Assembly: GCA_002118135.1 (NCBI GenBank)
Contig: BDIU01000305.1
Span: 21,062-85,061 of the forward strand
Direction of reading: 5' to 3'
DNA: 64,000 nucleotides
Origin: Trebouxia sp. TZW2008
Taxonomy: Eukaryota > Chlorophyta > Trebouxiophyceae > Trebouxiales > Trebouxiaceae
Part shown: one piece after another, positions 36,101-47,300 of the stretch
How the letters are laid out: the number at the start of each line of letters is the position of its first letter
Numbering within the stretch: the stretch's first letter is position 1
Notes under the pieces: model-generated
Seen by the model: the letters and a program-made list of their open reading frames with translations, nothing else
Told to the model about the DNA's origin: nothing
The model's database searches: none
Translations under genes and position numbers: made by a program

Positions 36101-37478
36101 GGATTGTAGGGGTCAAGATTGGCATGTCACATAGGTTTGACTTGCAATGCTGTGGGTGTGGTACATCATGCTCAGGGAATGATGTACAAAGATGTCTCAA
36201 GCGTACAAAGATCAATCCACCCTGCATTCTCAGTATAACTGGTCCAGGTCACAGGGCATAGGACTGAACTGGCCGGAGACAGTTGATTGCTCCAGTGTGT
36301 ACCTGGGCCTGCTGAGCCTGTCTAGCATGCGTTTTGAATGAATCAATGACTGGGTTGTGCGCAATGCAGGAAGCTAAGAGTGGGCTGGCACAAGTGCAAA
36401 GCTTCTTGGAGCAAGTTGCCCTTTGGAGCGAGCCTGAAAAAGCAGCTGCTGAGGATGACAAACAGGAAAAGGCTAATGTGGTCAATGTTATGACCTTGCA
36501 TGCATCCAAAGGCCTTGAGTTTGCGGTTGTCTACATTGTAGGTGAGCCGTTGCAGCTTTCCAGTGCCTCACCTGACGCTATTCGCAGCAGAGTTGTTACA
36601 CTGGCTCTGTATTTAGTGGGGGGAAATGTAGCAGTGTGAGGAATTAGCACCTCGCCATCTAGCTAGCGATGCTTTTATCCCATATGCGCTCTGTCACATT
36701 GGTCTCTGGCATTCAGTGCGCCCACAGGTCCCACTGATTGTGGGATGCTTATTGCTTGGCAAAGTACCCTTTGGCATTCAGTAAACTCAGGATACTCAAG
36801 CGTCTCTGTCAAACTCAGCGTGCCACTAGGCGCTTCTCTTTTGCTTGCTTGCATGAGTCCGTTCCATTGTTGCATGTGCACATATCTGTCCTCACGGTGC
36901 CTGTTCATCATGCTCGTGTACCAACATCAATGACAACACATGCATGATTTGTAGGGTGTGAAGAATCGCTCATGCCGCTTGGAGGCATGCCAGAAGATCT
37001 CTCTGATCCTGGGGATCTTGAGAGCTTCAATGAAGAAGTACGTTTGCTGTATGTTGGCATGACTCGCGCCAAGCACCAGCTGCTGCTTCTGCATGCAAGG
37101 CAACGGGCGCTTCGAGGTGGCCGAAACCGCTTTTATGCAAAGCCCTCTCCCTTCTTGCTATCCATTCCTGGACAGGAATCTACATCACAGCCAACCCAAA
37201 TAGACTCTGGCAGCTACAGATCACAACCCCATCAAAGCTATGACAGGCACACACCACGGTCCTCTCAGAGCTCCAGCTCATACAAGTCTCAAGAGAATGG
37301 GAGGAGCTACAGCAGCAGCGCCAGCTACAGCAACAGCAACAGCAGGGGCTCATCAAGCGCCAGCAAAAGTTCGTCAAGCGCTAGGCAAAAACCAAGCAGT
37401 GGGGTCAAATTGCCTTCTCATGTGCCTGCTACAACAGCTGCTGACAGAAAGGCTGCTCGCCGGCAGCAAATGAGGTGA
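27197..37478 (+). CDS. UvrD/Rep-type SF1 DNA helicase, plant SRS2-like
   Basis: Fifteen exons join in frame: 27197-27564, 28187-28374, 29484-29722, 30123-30358, 30457-30623, 30874-30973, 31494-31645, 33396-33543, 33831-34066, 34386-34520, 34807-34937, 35375-35424, 35758-35838, 36370-36541 and 36955-37478. Motifs in order: Q-motif [11 protein letters not shown], Walker A GPGSGKTR, Ia [62 protein letters not shown] and [16 protein letters not shown]. This is a complete 3'-5' SF1A helicase with a Ser-rich tail. It resembles the Arabidopsis SRS2-like helicase, which dismantles recombination intermediates. The N-terminus ([17 protein letters not shown]) could be an organelle presequence; an upstream Met lies at 27161. 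The intron after 34066 has a GC donor. Introns hold the densest decayed exon copies in the window. Confidence 0.9.
27821..28186 (+). pseudogene. Four decayed copies of the Walker A exon start (UvrD gene)
   Basis: Copies at about 27827, 27912, 28038 and 28130 repeat the acceptor and exon start encoding [19 protein letters not shown]. Copy 1 is open but reads [16 protein letters not shown], losing the catalytic Lys. Copy 2 reads GPGTS then breaks. Copy 3 is open, two codons shorter ([14 protein letters not shown]), then stops. Copy 4 keeps only the tail. The intact copy is 28187 onward. Confidence 0.88.
28485..28935 (+). repeat. About 260-bp tandem duplication in the UvrD intron
   Basis: 28490-28680 is repeated at 28752-28935 (cagctcttactcc.cccatgtcttgtt; agctggtgccctgctgctt). 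Between them lies a decayed donor-side copy of the Walker A exon end, [15 protein letters not shown] (28706-28753). A third partial copy starts near 28985 and includes the segment matching 28400-28490. Confidence 0.8.
31180..31493 (+). pseudogene. Decayed copies of UvrD motif IV exon 31494-31645
   Basis: At 31338-31470 the intron repeats [17 protein letters not shown] with a mutated LKDNYRST motif, then a TAA. A still older copy (about 31190-31335) shares the downstream part (catgccagattgagttgat). Period is about 160 bp. Confidence 0.8.
32106..32382. ncRNA. Gene-derived fold-back (inverted duplication) in the UvrD intron
   Basis: Left arm 32106-32235 and right arm about 32255-32382 are inverted repeats of about 130 bp at roughly 80% identity with a loop of about 20 nt. 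Both arms encode the same peptide in opposite orientations: the right arm on the minus strand is open ([19 protein letters not shown]), the left arm on the plus strand matches it but has a TAG. This is an inverted duplication of coding sequence, a known starting point for hairpin small-RNA loci. Confidence 0.6.
32199..32601 (-). pseudogene. Antisense gene fragment inside the UvrD intron
   Basis: On the minus strand two exon-like segments join in frame. One runs from about 32601 down to 32465 ([18 protein letters not shown], then IRRKGGNT) and ends at a GTGATC donor. After an intron of about 70 nt ending cctttttcgcag, the other reads [20 protein letters not shown] then [21 protein letters not shown] do not recognise the family. 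Keeping an intron means it came by DNA-level duplication, not by retrotransposition. No start or stop context suggests a complete gene. Confidence 0.5.
33657..33755 (+). pseudogene. Upstream copy of UvrD exon 33831-34066 start
   Basis: It follows its own TTTGCAG and reads [20 protein letters not shown] then VQDVMA, against [20 protein letters not shown] in the used exon 174 bp downstream. It lacks the continuation [12 protein letters not shown] and the donor. The frame is still open. Confidence 0.8.
34933..35135 (+). repeat. About 62-bp tandem units after UvrD exon 34807-34937
   Basis: Three units share tgcagtcacttgtgct then ggacatgcaacaactccc (starting about 34934, 34996 and 35057). The first unit begins at the functional donor itself, so these are donor-side intron duplications. 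Confidence 0.8.
36269..36348 (-). mobile_element. Copy 1 of a dispersed 80-100 bp repeat
   Basis: In a UvrD intron. Shares with three other copies the order ctgg..ggagacagttga, tgctccagt, gtacct, gggcctgctgagcc.gtctagca, then an a(a)tgaat run. It is most similar to the reverse complement of 41461-41551. Confidence 0.75.
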
Positions 37479-38567
37479 TGCTAACTTACAGAAGTGTTCT
37501 GGCAGCCTGCTGACATCCCAGAAACCAATTTACCCAACATCAATGGCGCCTACAAATACAAAGCTGGGAGGTTTGGTGGGGCTTGCAGGTAGCACTCGTG
37601 CCGCAGGCAGTGCCGCAATCTCCAGGCCTAGGTCTTCTTCTGTACCGATAGTAGTGTCTTGCTCAGAAGGCAATTAATGCATGTGGCTGTGAACTAAATG
37701 AACCTTGCTATACGTACGAATCTTTGCATGGTTCTTTACCAAGATGGACCTTTCATTCTGTTGCAAGATTGACCCTGCGTTTCTTGATACTAGATGTCAG
37801 TACTGCCTTGCCTGCGCCTTAGACACTTTTGCTTCAAGAGTTGCTGATGAAAGCAGTGTCTGGATCCTATGGTGCAAGTTGAATCTACAGTTGACTGCGC
37901 AAACTGCTTTTCAGAGCTGCCTTCTGCAGCCGTTCCTGAGTGCTTTTTGCCCCAAACTTACTGATCAACCAGTTGACAAAATCTGTTTGCAAGTCAGACT
38001 GTCCTATGGATTTTTGTGTGCTGGCACGCACAATGGCATGCATGTTGTTTACGTAATGTGACAGCGTGTCCAGCAATTGTAGTAACCGCCTCATATGATC
38101 GCCTTATTGCAATTTTCCGTCACATTGTCGGAGTGAGTTGGGAGCATTTGAAATCGCCAAGCATTGCCGCAATTTGTCAGAGGTGCGATCTGAAACCGCA
38201 TATCGGCCAGCAAGGATACTTCTGACCTGTCGACACCACCTGTGCGTGCTTGTGCTGCGGATTCGTACCTCGCGCCGTTATTCCCGCCCGATCATAACAC
38301 CCATAGAGGACCTCGTCCGCCGTAAAGCCTCACAAGCAGCGTTGCCGTCTGAGTCTTTGCGCTGCGTTTGCGCAGCATCGCTTGAATACTGCGACATTAG
38401 CGTACGTATTGGCAGCCCATCGACCGACAGGCTAGTTTTGTGCGGTCTACGTCTGGGTAGTTGGTGAAACTGCGCGCAGCATGTTGTGAGAGGCGCCAGT
38501 TCATCGTCTCATGCGCATAGTATGGGACAAGTGGCGAGCCAGCTGTTTCACCCTTTTCATTTCGCAG
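37479..38567. other. Intergenic region between UvrD-like and GT61 genes
   Basis: No supported exon. A minus-strand frame near 37890-38090 looks somewhat protein-like but has no motif. From about 38230 the sequence becomes CpG-rich (cgcgccgttattcccgcccg near 38270), suggesting the GT61 promoter. A strong polypyrimidine tract ending ttcatttcgcag (38556-38567) implies a first, unlocated 5' exon of GT61 in this interval. Confidence 0.5.
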
Positions 38568-41500
38568 GTGCGCACTTCTCTGGGGACTTACGGACTGCAT
38601 GTGCACCTGCTGTCTGCTGACCTCGAAACGTTGCAGGTTGCGCTCGTGTTGACAGCGTCCGAAGCAGTGACGTTGCAAAGGCCACACCCGAACACCTGGA
38701 CACCTTTTCTGAAGTCAGAGAGTGGCAAGTCAGAAGCAAAGCCATCAGTCTGGCGGAGCAGCAATACAAGAGTGCTACAGGAAGCTGACCAGCAGCAGAC
38801 TTGGCAGCAGTCAGACGACAGCAATGCTTCTGAGTTTGATTTCCGCAAGCAGACAGGATATGCAGGAACTACAGCTACAGAGCCAGAGACTGTGTTCAGC
38901 GACACACAAGCTACAGGGTCACTGCAAACAGCTGAAGTGTCACAACAACCAGCTGAACTGTCACAACAACTAGCAGCAGTAAGCCAGTTGCCTCAAGCAC
39001 AGGCTGCGGTTCAACAGTATCAGCCAAGCAATAAGCCAGTTGTGGACCTAGACAGGCTACAGTCAGCTGCAGCAGCACAAGCTGAGCATATGCTTGTTGA
39101 CACAATACAAACAGCAGAAGGGGAGGATGCAGTTGATGCATGGCCTCTTGTGGACCCCCCCTTTCAAGAAGCAATGCATGAGGTAACGACATAGCAGATC
39201 AAGTGTCTGTTGCTATTGTCTGTGCCTGAGCAGCTGAGGGTGAGCTCGCTTGACAATTTTTCGTGTAACATGCAGTGCTTTGGCAGTAGCACCCTGCACA
39301 GGGTGTGCAAATACTACAACTTGCTGTTGTGGAATGGCACCTTGTACTACCCTACCACAGGTACAAGCGTGACTCGCACTTCTGATAATCAGGACTGTAC
39401 ATGCCTAGCTTTTTGCTACGCAGTTGCACTTTATCCTGAAAGACGCTGCTTCACGAAAAGTATGCTCTTCTGCACTACCCAGCTATTCAGCACAGCATAG
39501 GCCATGATGCTCAGGCATCCTCAGCCATCTGCATACAGCAGTGCTTGCATGCAGACATGGCAACGCTCAAGAAGGGACCACCAAAAGTGCCTGTCAGCTG
39601 GGTCAGTCTTGCTCCATTTGACAAGATGGAGTTTGGGCAAGATGAGTGGGTTGAAGTTGTGACGCCTCAGGACTTGCCATTCCAGTGGGAGACCACATCC
39701 AAGCTTTCCATGAAGGAAGCTCTGTTCTGGCTGCTGACCTTCCAAGACAATTATGGTCACCTTCTGGGAGAGCATGGGCCCATCATTCACAATATCATGT
39801 GCAGCTACCTTAACAGGTATGCCTGCTTCTGTGTGGGCTTCCCAGGATTGCATCATACAAGCCTGTTCTGTTCTTAGTTTGACTGTTGTTGCTTGTCCGG
39901 TTCCTGCTGAGAATGGCGCCCTTGCATTTGCAATCAAGCTCAGTATGCTCAAGCATCATCTACTCAGTTACATGCATGCAGGCAGGAACTCCTACTTAGA
40001 TAGAACAGAAGCAGTCATACCTGTTCAGGCAGCAGCAGGCAAACATGCCTCAGGCCAATCTGTCTTGTAACAAGCCAAGCCATTTGTCGCTCTAGGTGTC
40101 TGTTGCACGCTATCAGCAGCCTTTGCAGAACATCATCACACAGCTGTTGCTGGGTCCCAGATTTGGTTCTGGCGGCCATGCAGGTGCAGCTACAGTGAGG
40201 AAGATCTCAAGGACTTCCACATCCTGCTGGGCAACAGCCAGGAGCAGGAGGTCAGCATGATGCCCTCTGCAAGCCAGGAGATGTTCAACTGCTTTGCAAA
40301 GGTACATCGTAAGCTCTTGGAACTGGCCACTAATCACATTCATCCCAGCCGCCCTTGCAGCATCATGGACATTGAGCCAACAGCAGCTTGCCCTGGCAGC
40401 GCATGGCATTAGTAATCATCACACTGATATAGACGTCTTCTCTTGCTAAGGACGTGTGATATAAGGACATGTTTGGTGTGAAGATGATGCAGTTAGCAAC
40501 CAGTCACTGCTTTATCACTGCAGTGATACCTATTAATGTGGACAACTGAATTTAAGCACAATTTTCTTGGAATGCAAAGCAGCCTTTATAAAGAATTAAC
40601 ACTTCAGTGAAAGAGTTACATTTCAGCACAAGCACTAGGCGTCTGAGGCCCAAGTCCTGTCTTGCCTGTCACTCTCTAACAATGAGGTTGTCCTTTGTGC
40701 AATCAAGACATGGTGGTGCTGTGCAGAGGGCGCCCATGCTCGTGAATGACATCTTCTTCAAGGATCATGTTGTGGTGGTGGGTACTCTGCTGGCTGGCAT
40801 TGGTCCCACCTGCCGAGGTTTTCCCTGGTGTCGACCACAGTGAGTGCGCCCCCTTCGTATAGCTTGGTTTTGCATTGGAATTCCCCAAAAAGCAATGCCT
40901 CAGATATGCATGTCAATCTCAGCCTGGTCACTTTACTGTAGATGCATCCTGTGCATATGATGGCTTCAAGTATCTGGCCACCAACACTGTCTGGCTATCA
41001 CACTTCATTTGACCCATGTTGTCTGCAGCTGTCCTGCTGTGTCAGCCGCCTGCAGGGGTGGTCGTGTTGGCAGCGTTGAGGGCTCTACGGAAAAATGGGC
41101 ATTTGATTGCTCACATCAGCTGCAGTCAACTGGCCTTGCAACAACGATAACTACGTTGGGTGAAACTCACCAATGCCAGCCAAAGTGACTGAGCCTGTGA
41201 CTGTAGGTTTGGGCGCAGTCCAATGGTGGGCAACATGGTGACAACCTGGCAGGAGCGCATGCTGGACTGCACTGCCCTGCCTAGGGGTGTAGTTGCCCCA
41301 GCAGAGACCCTCAACATGGCAGTCATAGACCGACACTATTCTGCTGGACGCTCATTTCTAAACCTGCAAGATGTGCTGACACACCTCCAGGTATATCACA
41401 TGGTCCTTTGTAATGGATTGGACAGTGGTCATCATTGCTTGAAAGCCTGTATGAAGACTTCATTCATTCATTCATTCAAAAAAGTTGTGCTAGACAGGCT

Positions 41501-43131
41501 CAGCAGGCCCAGCCAGGTACGTACTGGAGCATTCAACTGTCTCCAGCCAACTCTGTATGAAGAGTTTTGCACATCATGCTGCACGACTGATTTGACACTG
41601 TCTGTATGATCTCAAACTGGGTCCCTGGATCAGTACATTTCCATTGATGGCTTGATTTATTGATAATTGTCATTGTCGCACTTGCTGCTATAAGTGGGAG
41701 ATGTGTATGGCTCGAGTTCTGTCTTGCCAGGCCAGCTTGTTTTGAGTGTCACATTCAGGATGAGCATGCGCTCAGAAACATGCTTTCTGCAGTGCAGCTT
41801 GTCTCGTCTGCTAATAGCAACCTAGGTATTTTGAGTGGACAAAAAATCATGCTGGCCAGTCAAGTGCCACTCCACACACTCGAAGTAAGTCAAACCTTGT
41901 GTAGACTGTCTGCTGCTGCTGCAGAATAAGTTTCCTGGTGATCTCAGCGTTGCTGTGGACAAGCTGGAAGGCAAGTCCTTGCGGCAACAGGCAGCCTTGT
42001 ACTACAACACCAGCATAGTCATACAGACGCACGGCGCTGCCTTAGGTGAGACTACACTCATGCAAGGCCTGTGTTTGACCCTGCACAGCTCAAGGCAGAA
42101 CCTGAGTGCATTGTAGAAGACATGCAGTGCATAAGACAAGTGTGGACTAAATGTGCATCAATGGCTAGTCAATAGTAGAGCAACTGATTTGGCATGCATG
42201 CTGCCATGTCTGCATGCTGCTGCTACCATGTCGTGATGACATGTCGTACAGAAGCACTGCTGCAATCCTGAGGTGACTTCAATCTGCAGGCAATATAGTC
42301 TTCCTTCCGCGAGGGGCGGTGGTCATTGACATTGTGCCTGAAAATAACGGAGACAAGTCACCCTGGGTTGTTTACATGTGTACTGACTTCAAGCCGCTGT
42401 ACATATCCCCGATAACCATACCGCCCCAGAAGACAGTTCTGCAGATGGCAAAAGTGCGGCGCACCAAAGAGTGGGCCATGCTGTCACCCTATTGGCGCCA
42501 GAGGATCTTGCGTGAAGGCGTATGTCCCCAGGTAAGCAGCTTGTACCACTTTACTTAGATGGTGAACAAACTGCCCTTTACAACGCAGGCATTGCAAAAT
42601 ACGCTGCATTACATTGCAAATAAAACTGCTTTATGATGCTGGCACTGCAAACAAACCCGCACTACGACGCAGACGTTGCAAACGAAGCTGCGTGATGTGC
42701 ATGGCAAGCATCGTGTTCTGGATTTGGATGCAGACCATGCATGCGATGCACACAATGCCTTTGATGTTCCACTACTGTTCCAGTACTGCACCAACTGAAA
42801 TGGGTTGTGTGGCGCATGGGACATCGATCTTCTGGTAGTTAGCACCCATTTAGGTCTTGATCTGCAGTGATCCTGTATTGTGCCAGCTGCTGATCATCTG
42901 CAGGTTGTCAGCAATTGTTAGGTGCAGGATGAGGATGTGGACTGGCAAATGGACATGTATGCAGCCTGCAACTTCCAGTGGTTCCTCAAGTCAGGCAATC
43001 TGGTGCTGGACTTTGGTCAGGTTGCTGATGCTGTTCAGGTCGGCATCACACATGTGCGGGGAACACATGACCGAATGATTGATTATGTGCAGAAGTCTTA
43101 TCAGACTGACCTAACAGCAGCTGCAGTGTAG
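38568..43131 (+). CDS. Glycosyltransferase family 61 (DUF563) protein
   Basis: Exons: about 38568-39182, 39276-39360, 39501-39816, 40184-40301, 40727-40839, 41207-41390, 41925-42045, 42290-42531 and 42922-43131; every junction from 39182 on was checked for phase. The first part is Gln/Ala/Ser-rich, a likely Golgi lumen stem. The catalytic domain begins CFGSSTLHRVCKYYNLLLWN, matching the GT61 'C.GT.HRVC.Y.N' start, then NCFAK and a conserved FGRSPMV. The hallmark THGAAL...NIVFLPRGAVVIDIVP is split across two exons. GT61 includes plant xylosyl- and arabinosyltransferases and animal EOGT; the donor sugar here cannot be told. The protein should sit in the Golgi membrane or ER. N-terminal signal-anchor not identified, so a 5' exon is missing. 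Confidence 0.82.
41461..41551 (+). mobile_element. Copy 2 of the dispersed 80-100 bp repeat
   Basis: In a GT61 intron: a (cattcatt)n run, then tgctagacaggctcagcagg, cccagccaggtacgtactgg, agcattcaactgtctccagc. Orientation opposite to copies 1 and 3. Confidence 0.75.
42584..42694 (+). repeat. About 30-bp degenerate minisatellite in a GT61 intron
   Basis: Four units share (c/g)(a/t)ttgcaaa followed by an actgc/acgctgc word (cattgcaaaatacgctgc; cattgcaaataaaactgc; cactgcaaacaaacccgc; cgttgcaaacgaagctgc). No coding sense. Confidence 0.6.
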
Positions 43132-44354
43132 AGTCTAGGTATTGCAGCAATTTGTGTACTTACCCCTTCTCAATTGTTTAGTACAGCGTTCTAGCAGCAG
43201 GAGCAGCGTAGTGTCAAGTCCACATGGAATAATGCTCTGTGTTTGTCATATAGCCTGCCAACGTCATGACGCTTGTTTACATGCAACCCTTGCATGTTGA
43301 TGGCGATCAAGTTACTGTCGTTCCCCAGCTTGTGTATTTGTTTCATTACTGCTGTTCTTTGAGGTGTCACACACAGCTCAGCCTAGCCAACAATACCGTC
43401 ACAGCTCAAGACGCCCTTTCTTTGAGAATAAAGAATAATCTGCTCAATGCATGAGACTTGTTAAATAGAAGCTGAGCCTCCTGCAATATGCAGGTAGCCA
43501 CAGTATGTATTGCAAGACTCTGTAGGCTTCTGTAGACAGTTGATTTGTTTTTAGGCTAGCTTAGTTAGGACCATGTAATAAGGCATTTGCTATCTCCAAT
43601 TCTGCATGACTTGCAAAACCTCGACACCAAAGCAACAATTACATGCAGTATTGAAGTTGCTGGTTGCGTCTGACATGCATCTGGAAAGCATCAAGGCATT
43701 GCATTGTAGCTGGGAAGCATGCTGAAAATGACCGTTGCAACCGTTCCTGTGCACTCACCACACCACAGGGTATGACTGCGAGGCTTGTGTCGTTCTCGGC
43801 AGCATCTCACGGTCTCAAATTGAGGCATATCATGGTGTCAGCCTAAAAGTAAAACCCAAATGTCGTCAGAGTGCCAGTTGGCTCAGCGGCTGTCTGACTA
43901 AATGCAAATGGCAGACTGACTGCTGTGCCAAAATTCAATGCTTGAACAACTCAGAACTGACGCTTTTCACATGTGGTTGTTGTGGGTCAAATGCCTCTCC
44001 CTGCCTATTTGAAGGCTAGCTGAAAGGCTGTGTGCAAAGGGCTTTTCAACTCGCAAAGCCCTGGGCAGTTGAAGAATCTTTCTTCAAAACCGGTTTTGCC
44101 CTGTGCTTCTTCTTGTCACGACTTTTGGCTTCGCTGACAGTGAGCTCTGCCCTCTGCGCGTCCGTGACCGATTTCGAACCTAATCGCACATGCTGCTGCC
44201 CGCAAGTTGTGTTGCGAGGCAGAGCTGGTAGTCAGTACGTCGTATCGACGCAGTATAGCCCGCTTGCATCGGCGACTGATCGCCTCCGACTTGACCGCGC
44301 GCTGCACACATTGAGCTGTCGTGCGCGGAGAATTGACATGGACTTAAGCACAGC
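43132..44354. other. Intergenic region between GT61 and ZIP genes
   Basis: No exon supported. The last 250 bp (about 44100-44350) are CpG-rich (cgtatcgacgcagtatag; gtcgtgcgcgg) and probably hold the ZIP promoter. Confidence 0.5.
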
Positions 44355-47300
44355 ATGAAGCACATGCTCGTAGCGGGCATGCAACACAGATTGCTGGCAG
44401 GTTATCTGGCGATCCTTATTGTCGTATCGACACAGAACGACTTTTGCACGCGCGCAGCGTGCTTGCAAGACCTCGATCTGCAATCTCAATCCAGCAAGGT
44501 GTGCGCGTGCATATACTTGGCACAACCGCAATCGCATCAAAGCCGACGACTGAAGCGGCTACGGACCGTCCTCTGCTGTCAAACTAGTGTCCATGACTTG
44601 GCAACTCAACTGGGAGCTACCCTGCTGCCCTTACAATGCCCTGTAAAAGAAATCTTTCTAACTGGCGACGGTCGCTGCAGGCGGAATCACAAGCCAGTGA
44701 ACACTCTGCAGTTCGAGGCTCTGGAGTGCGCACCGAGCCTTCAAGTTTTGCAAGCAGCACAGACCCACTGAAACTTCAAGCGTATCAGGACCACCGCAGC
44801 TGCCTTAATGATCACAGCAGTCTCATCGCAGGCTCCAGCAGCACTGCTGATGCAGCCCTGTCTGAGCAACATACGCCTCAGAGACGCTTGCTTGATGCAC
44901 CTGACATACTGCAACGCGTTCCAGGCAAAGGCAGCACTGATAATGTTCACATAGACAGATCATTACAGAACGCCACACTCTCTGACAGCACAAATGCAAA
45001 GGCAGAAACTCAGCCTGTCCATGACGATGCTCCTGTTGAGGATGCAGCACACCAGTTGGCCATGCAACATGGTTCTGGAGCTTTGGAGTCTGGCTCAAGC
45101 GGGCTTGACAGCAACAGAGACAACACCAGGGAGCTTCACAGGCAGCTTGGACAGCGTTTCAATGCATCTGAGATTGAGGCAGTGGTTGCTGAGCGCAAGG
45201 CAGGAGATGTGACCAGTCCGTCTGACTCCGACAACCTCAAAGCAGAAATCTCTCCAGGTAATCAAGCCTCACAGCAAGACAAAACACTCAACTCTGCAGT
45301 CCTCAGCATGCAGCCCTCAAACATGCGAAAAGTCTTCATGCATGTGTTTGCCTGTGTGTAGCAGTCCATGCATACCGTTTGTTTTATCCTCAGTATGGCT
45401 GAAATGCAATGCGTCAGATACAAAGACAGCACGCCAATGCATTGTAAAAAGGAAACACCTGAAGTTTTGCACCGTCAGGCGTTTCAGCGGAAGCCTCTGT
45501 GAACAGCTGCAGCCCTGGATCACATAGAGAATTGCAAAATGCTGCTGGCAATGTAATTGTGCTGAAAACCTTCACGGTAGCAGCAAGTGGGCTGGGTACA
45601 AACCTTGCACATTATTGCATGTATATAGATCAATATCTGCAGGCCTTGTGATGGTTCTGACAATGTTCATGGCTGCAGTCAGTGGGCTGGGTACAATAGA
45701 CGCACATGACTGCATGTAATGCTGGCAATATTTGCAGGCATTATGACGGTGCTGGCAATCTTCATGATTACAGTCAGCGGGCCGGGTACAGCAATCGCAC
45801 GTCACTGCATGTGAAGTCAACCAATTCTGCAGGCATTGTGATGGTGCTGACAATCTTCACGATTACAGTCAGTGGGCTAGATGCTGTACCCTACTTCTTC
45901 GTGATTGCAGTCAAAGAGCTGATTACAAATTTTGCACGTCACTGCATGTAAAGTCACCATTTTCTGCAGGCATTGTGATGGTGCTGACAATTTTCATGGC
46001 AGCAGCAAGTGGGCTGGGCGCTGTACCCTACTTCTTCGTGCGCAGCTTCAGCAAAGAGTACTCTGCCTTGGCAAGTGCTGTGGCATGTGGAGTGATGCTG
46101 GCAGCAAGCTTTGACCTAGTGCATGAGGGACAGCCCTACGGTGCCAATTTGGTCATTCTGGGGGTTCTGTCAGGTGACATTGGCTGAAGCATGGTGCATC
46201 TGCTGCCGAATGGCTGTCATGGGGGTTCTGTCAAGTCTCCTGGTTGTAATGGAAATCTGTTTTGTCCTGATTTGTTGCAGCCCACATGTTGTGCCTGACT
46301 GTGAGCGTATTGTCCATTGCACCTGCATAGTTGGTGTCAGATCCTATGTGCTGCAGCAATACAGCCAGTATCATCATCATTTGAAATGCAAAGCAGTCCT
46401 GTGTGCTGATACCGGACTGTGTGCTTGTTGTGTAGTTGCCAGTATGTCTGTGCTCTTGACAATCCTTCAGGGTCTGCCTGCCTTTCATTGAGCAACGAGT
46501 GTCGTCATGCTGAGTTTGCTGTACAGTCACTCCCCCACATGGATGCAATAACTCAGCTGCCTGTGCTTGAATGCGGTTCATTTGGCCGAATGGGTTGCTG
46601 AGTTCATTTGGCCAAATGGATTGCTGAGTTCATTTGACCAAATGGGTTGCTGAATTCATGGAGGCCCATTGTTGACTCAACTTTGTAACTGCTTGGTGTT
46701 TGCTGCTTAGATCCTGTCAGGTACAGCCGTCAAGCATGCACATCACAACTTGTGACAACGCACTGGGACTGCATGTTTGCACTGAAACATCCTGCTTGTG
46801 TGCCTTACGGTTGCTCGCTGCTGGCCGCTGTGGTCTTATGCAGCTTTCAGATAGCCAACACAAGAGAGTCATGCCATCAAAAGTTGTCCTAACAGAAACT
46901 GCTGTTGCAGGCACTGTTTTCATCCGAGTCATCAGACTCAGCTTGCCAAGTTTGGGAACATCAAGTATGAGAGCCTCAGCAGAGCTTGAGTTACGTATTG
47001 CAAGCCTCTCTTTAGCCTTGTACAACTTCCAGATAGTGGAAGCCATGCAACTACGCCATGAAAAATCGAAACACAGAATTCTGATGCTACAGGTGCTGTC
47101 TTCATTCAAGTCATTCAGACTCAGCTTGACAAGTTTGGGGATATCAAGTTTGAGAGCCTCAGTGGAGCCAGTGCCCGCAAGATTGTGCTGGTCATTGGCA
47201 TCATGTCCGCGCATGCCCTAGGGGAGGGGTGTGGAGTGGGGGTATCATTCTGTGGTACCAGAGGATGGGCACAGGTACCACTCATACTCATGACAACAAC

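Noticed and set aside
37705..38061. 118-residue open frame between UvrD-like and GT61 genes
   Set aside because: No recognisable domain, Cys-rich random composition, and a competing frame on the other strand.
38511..38570. Methionine at 38511 as the GT61 start
   Set aside because: A strong polypyrimidine tract and CAG end at 38567, so the frame upstream is probably intronic; the true first exon is unlocated.
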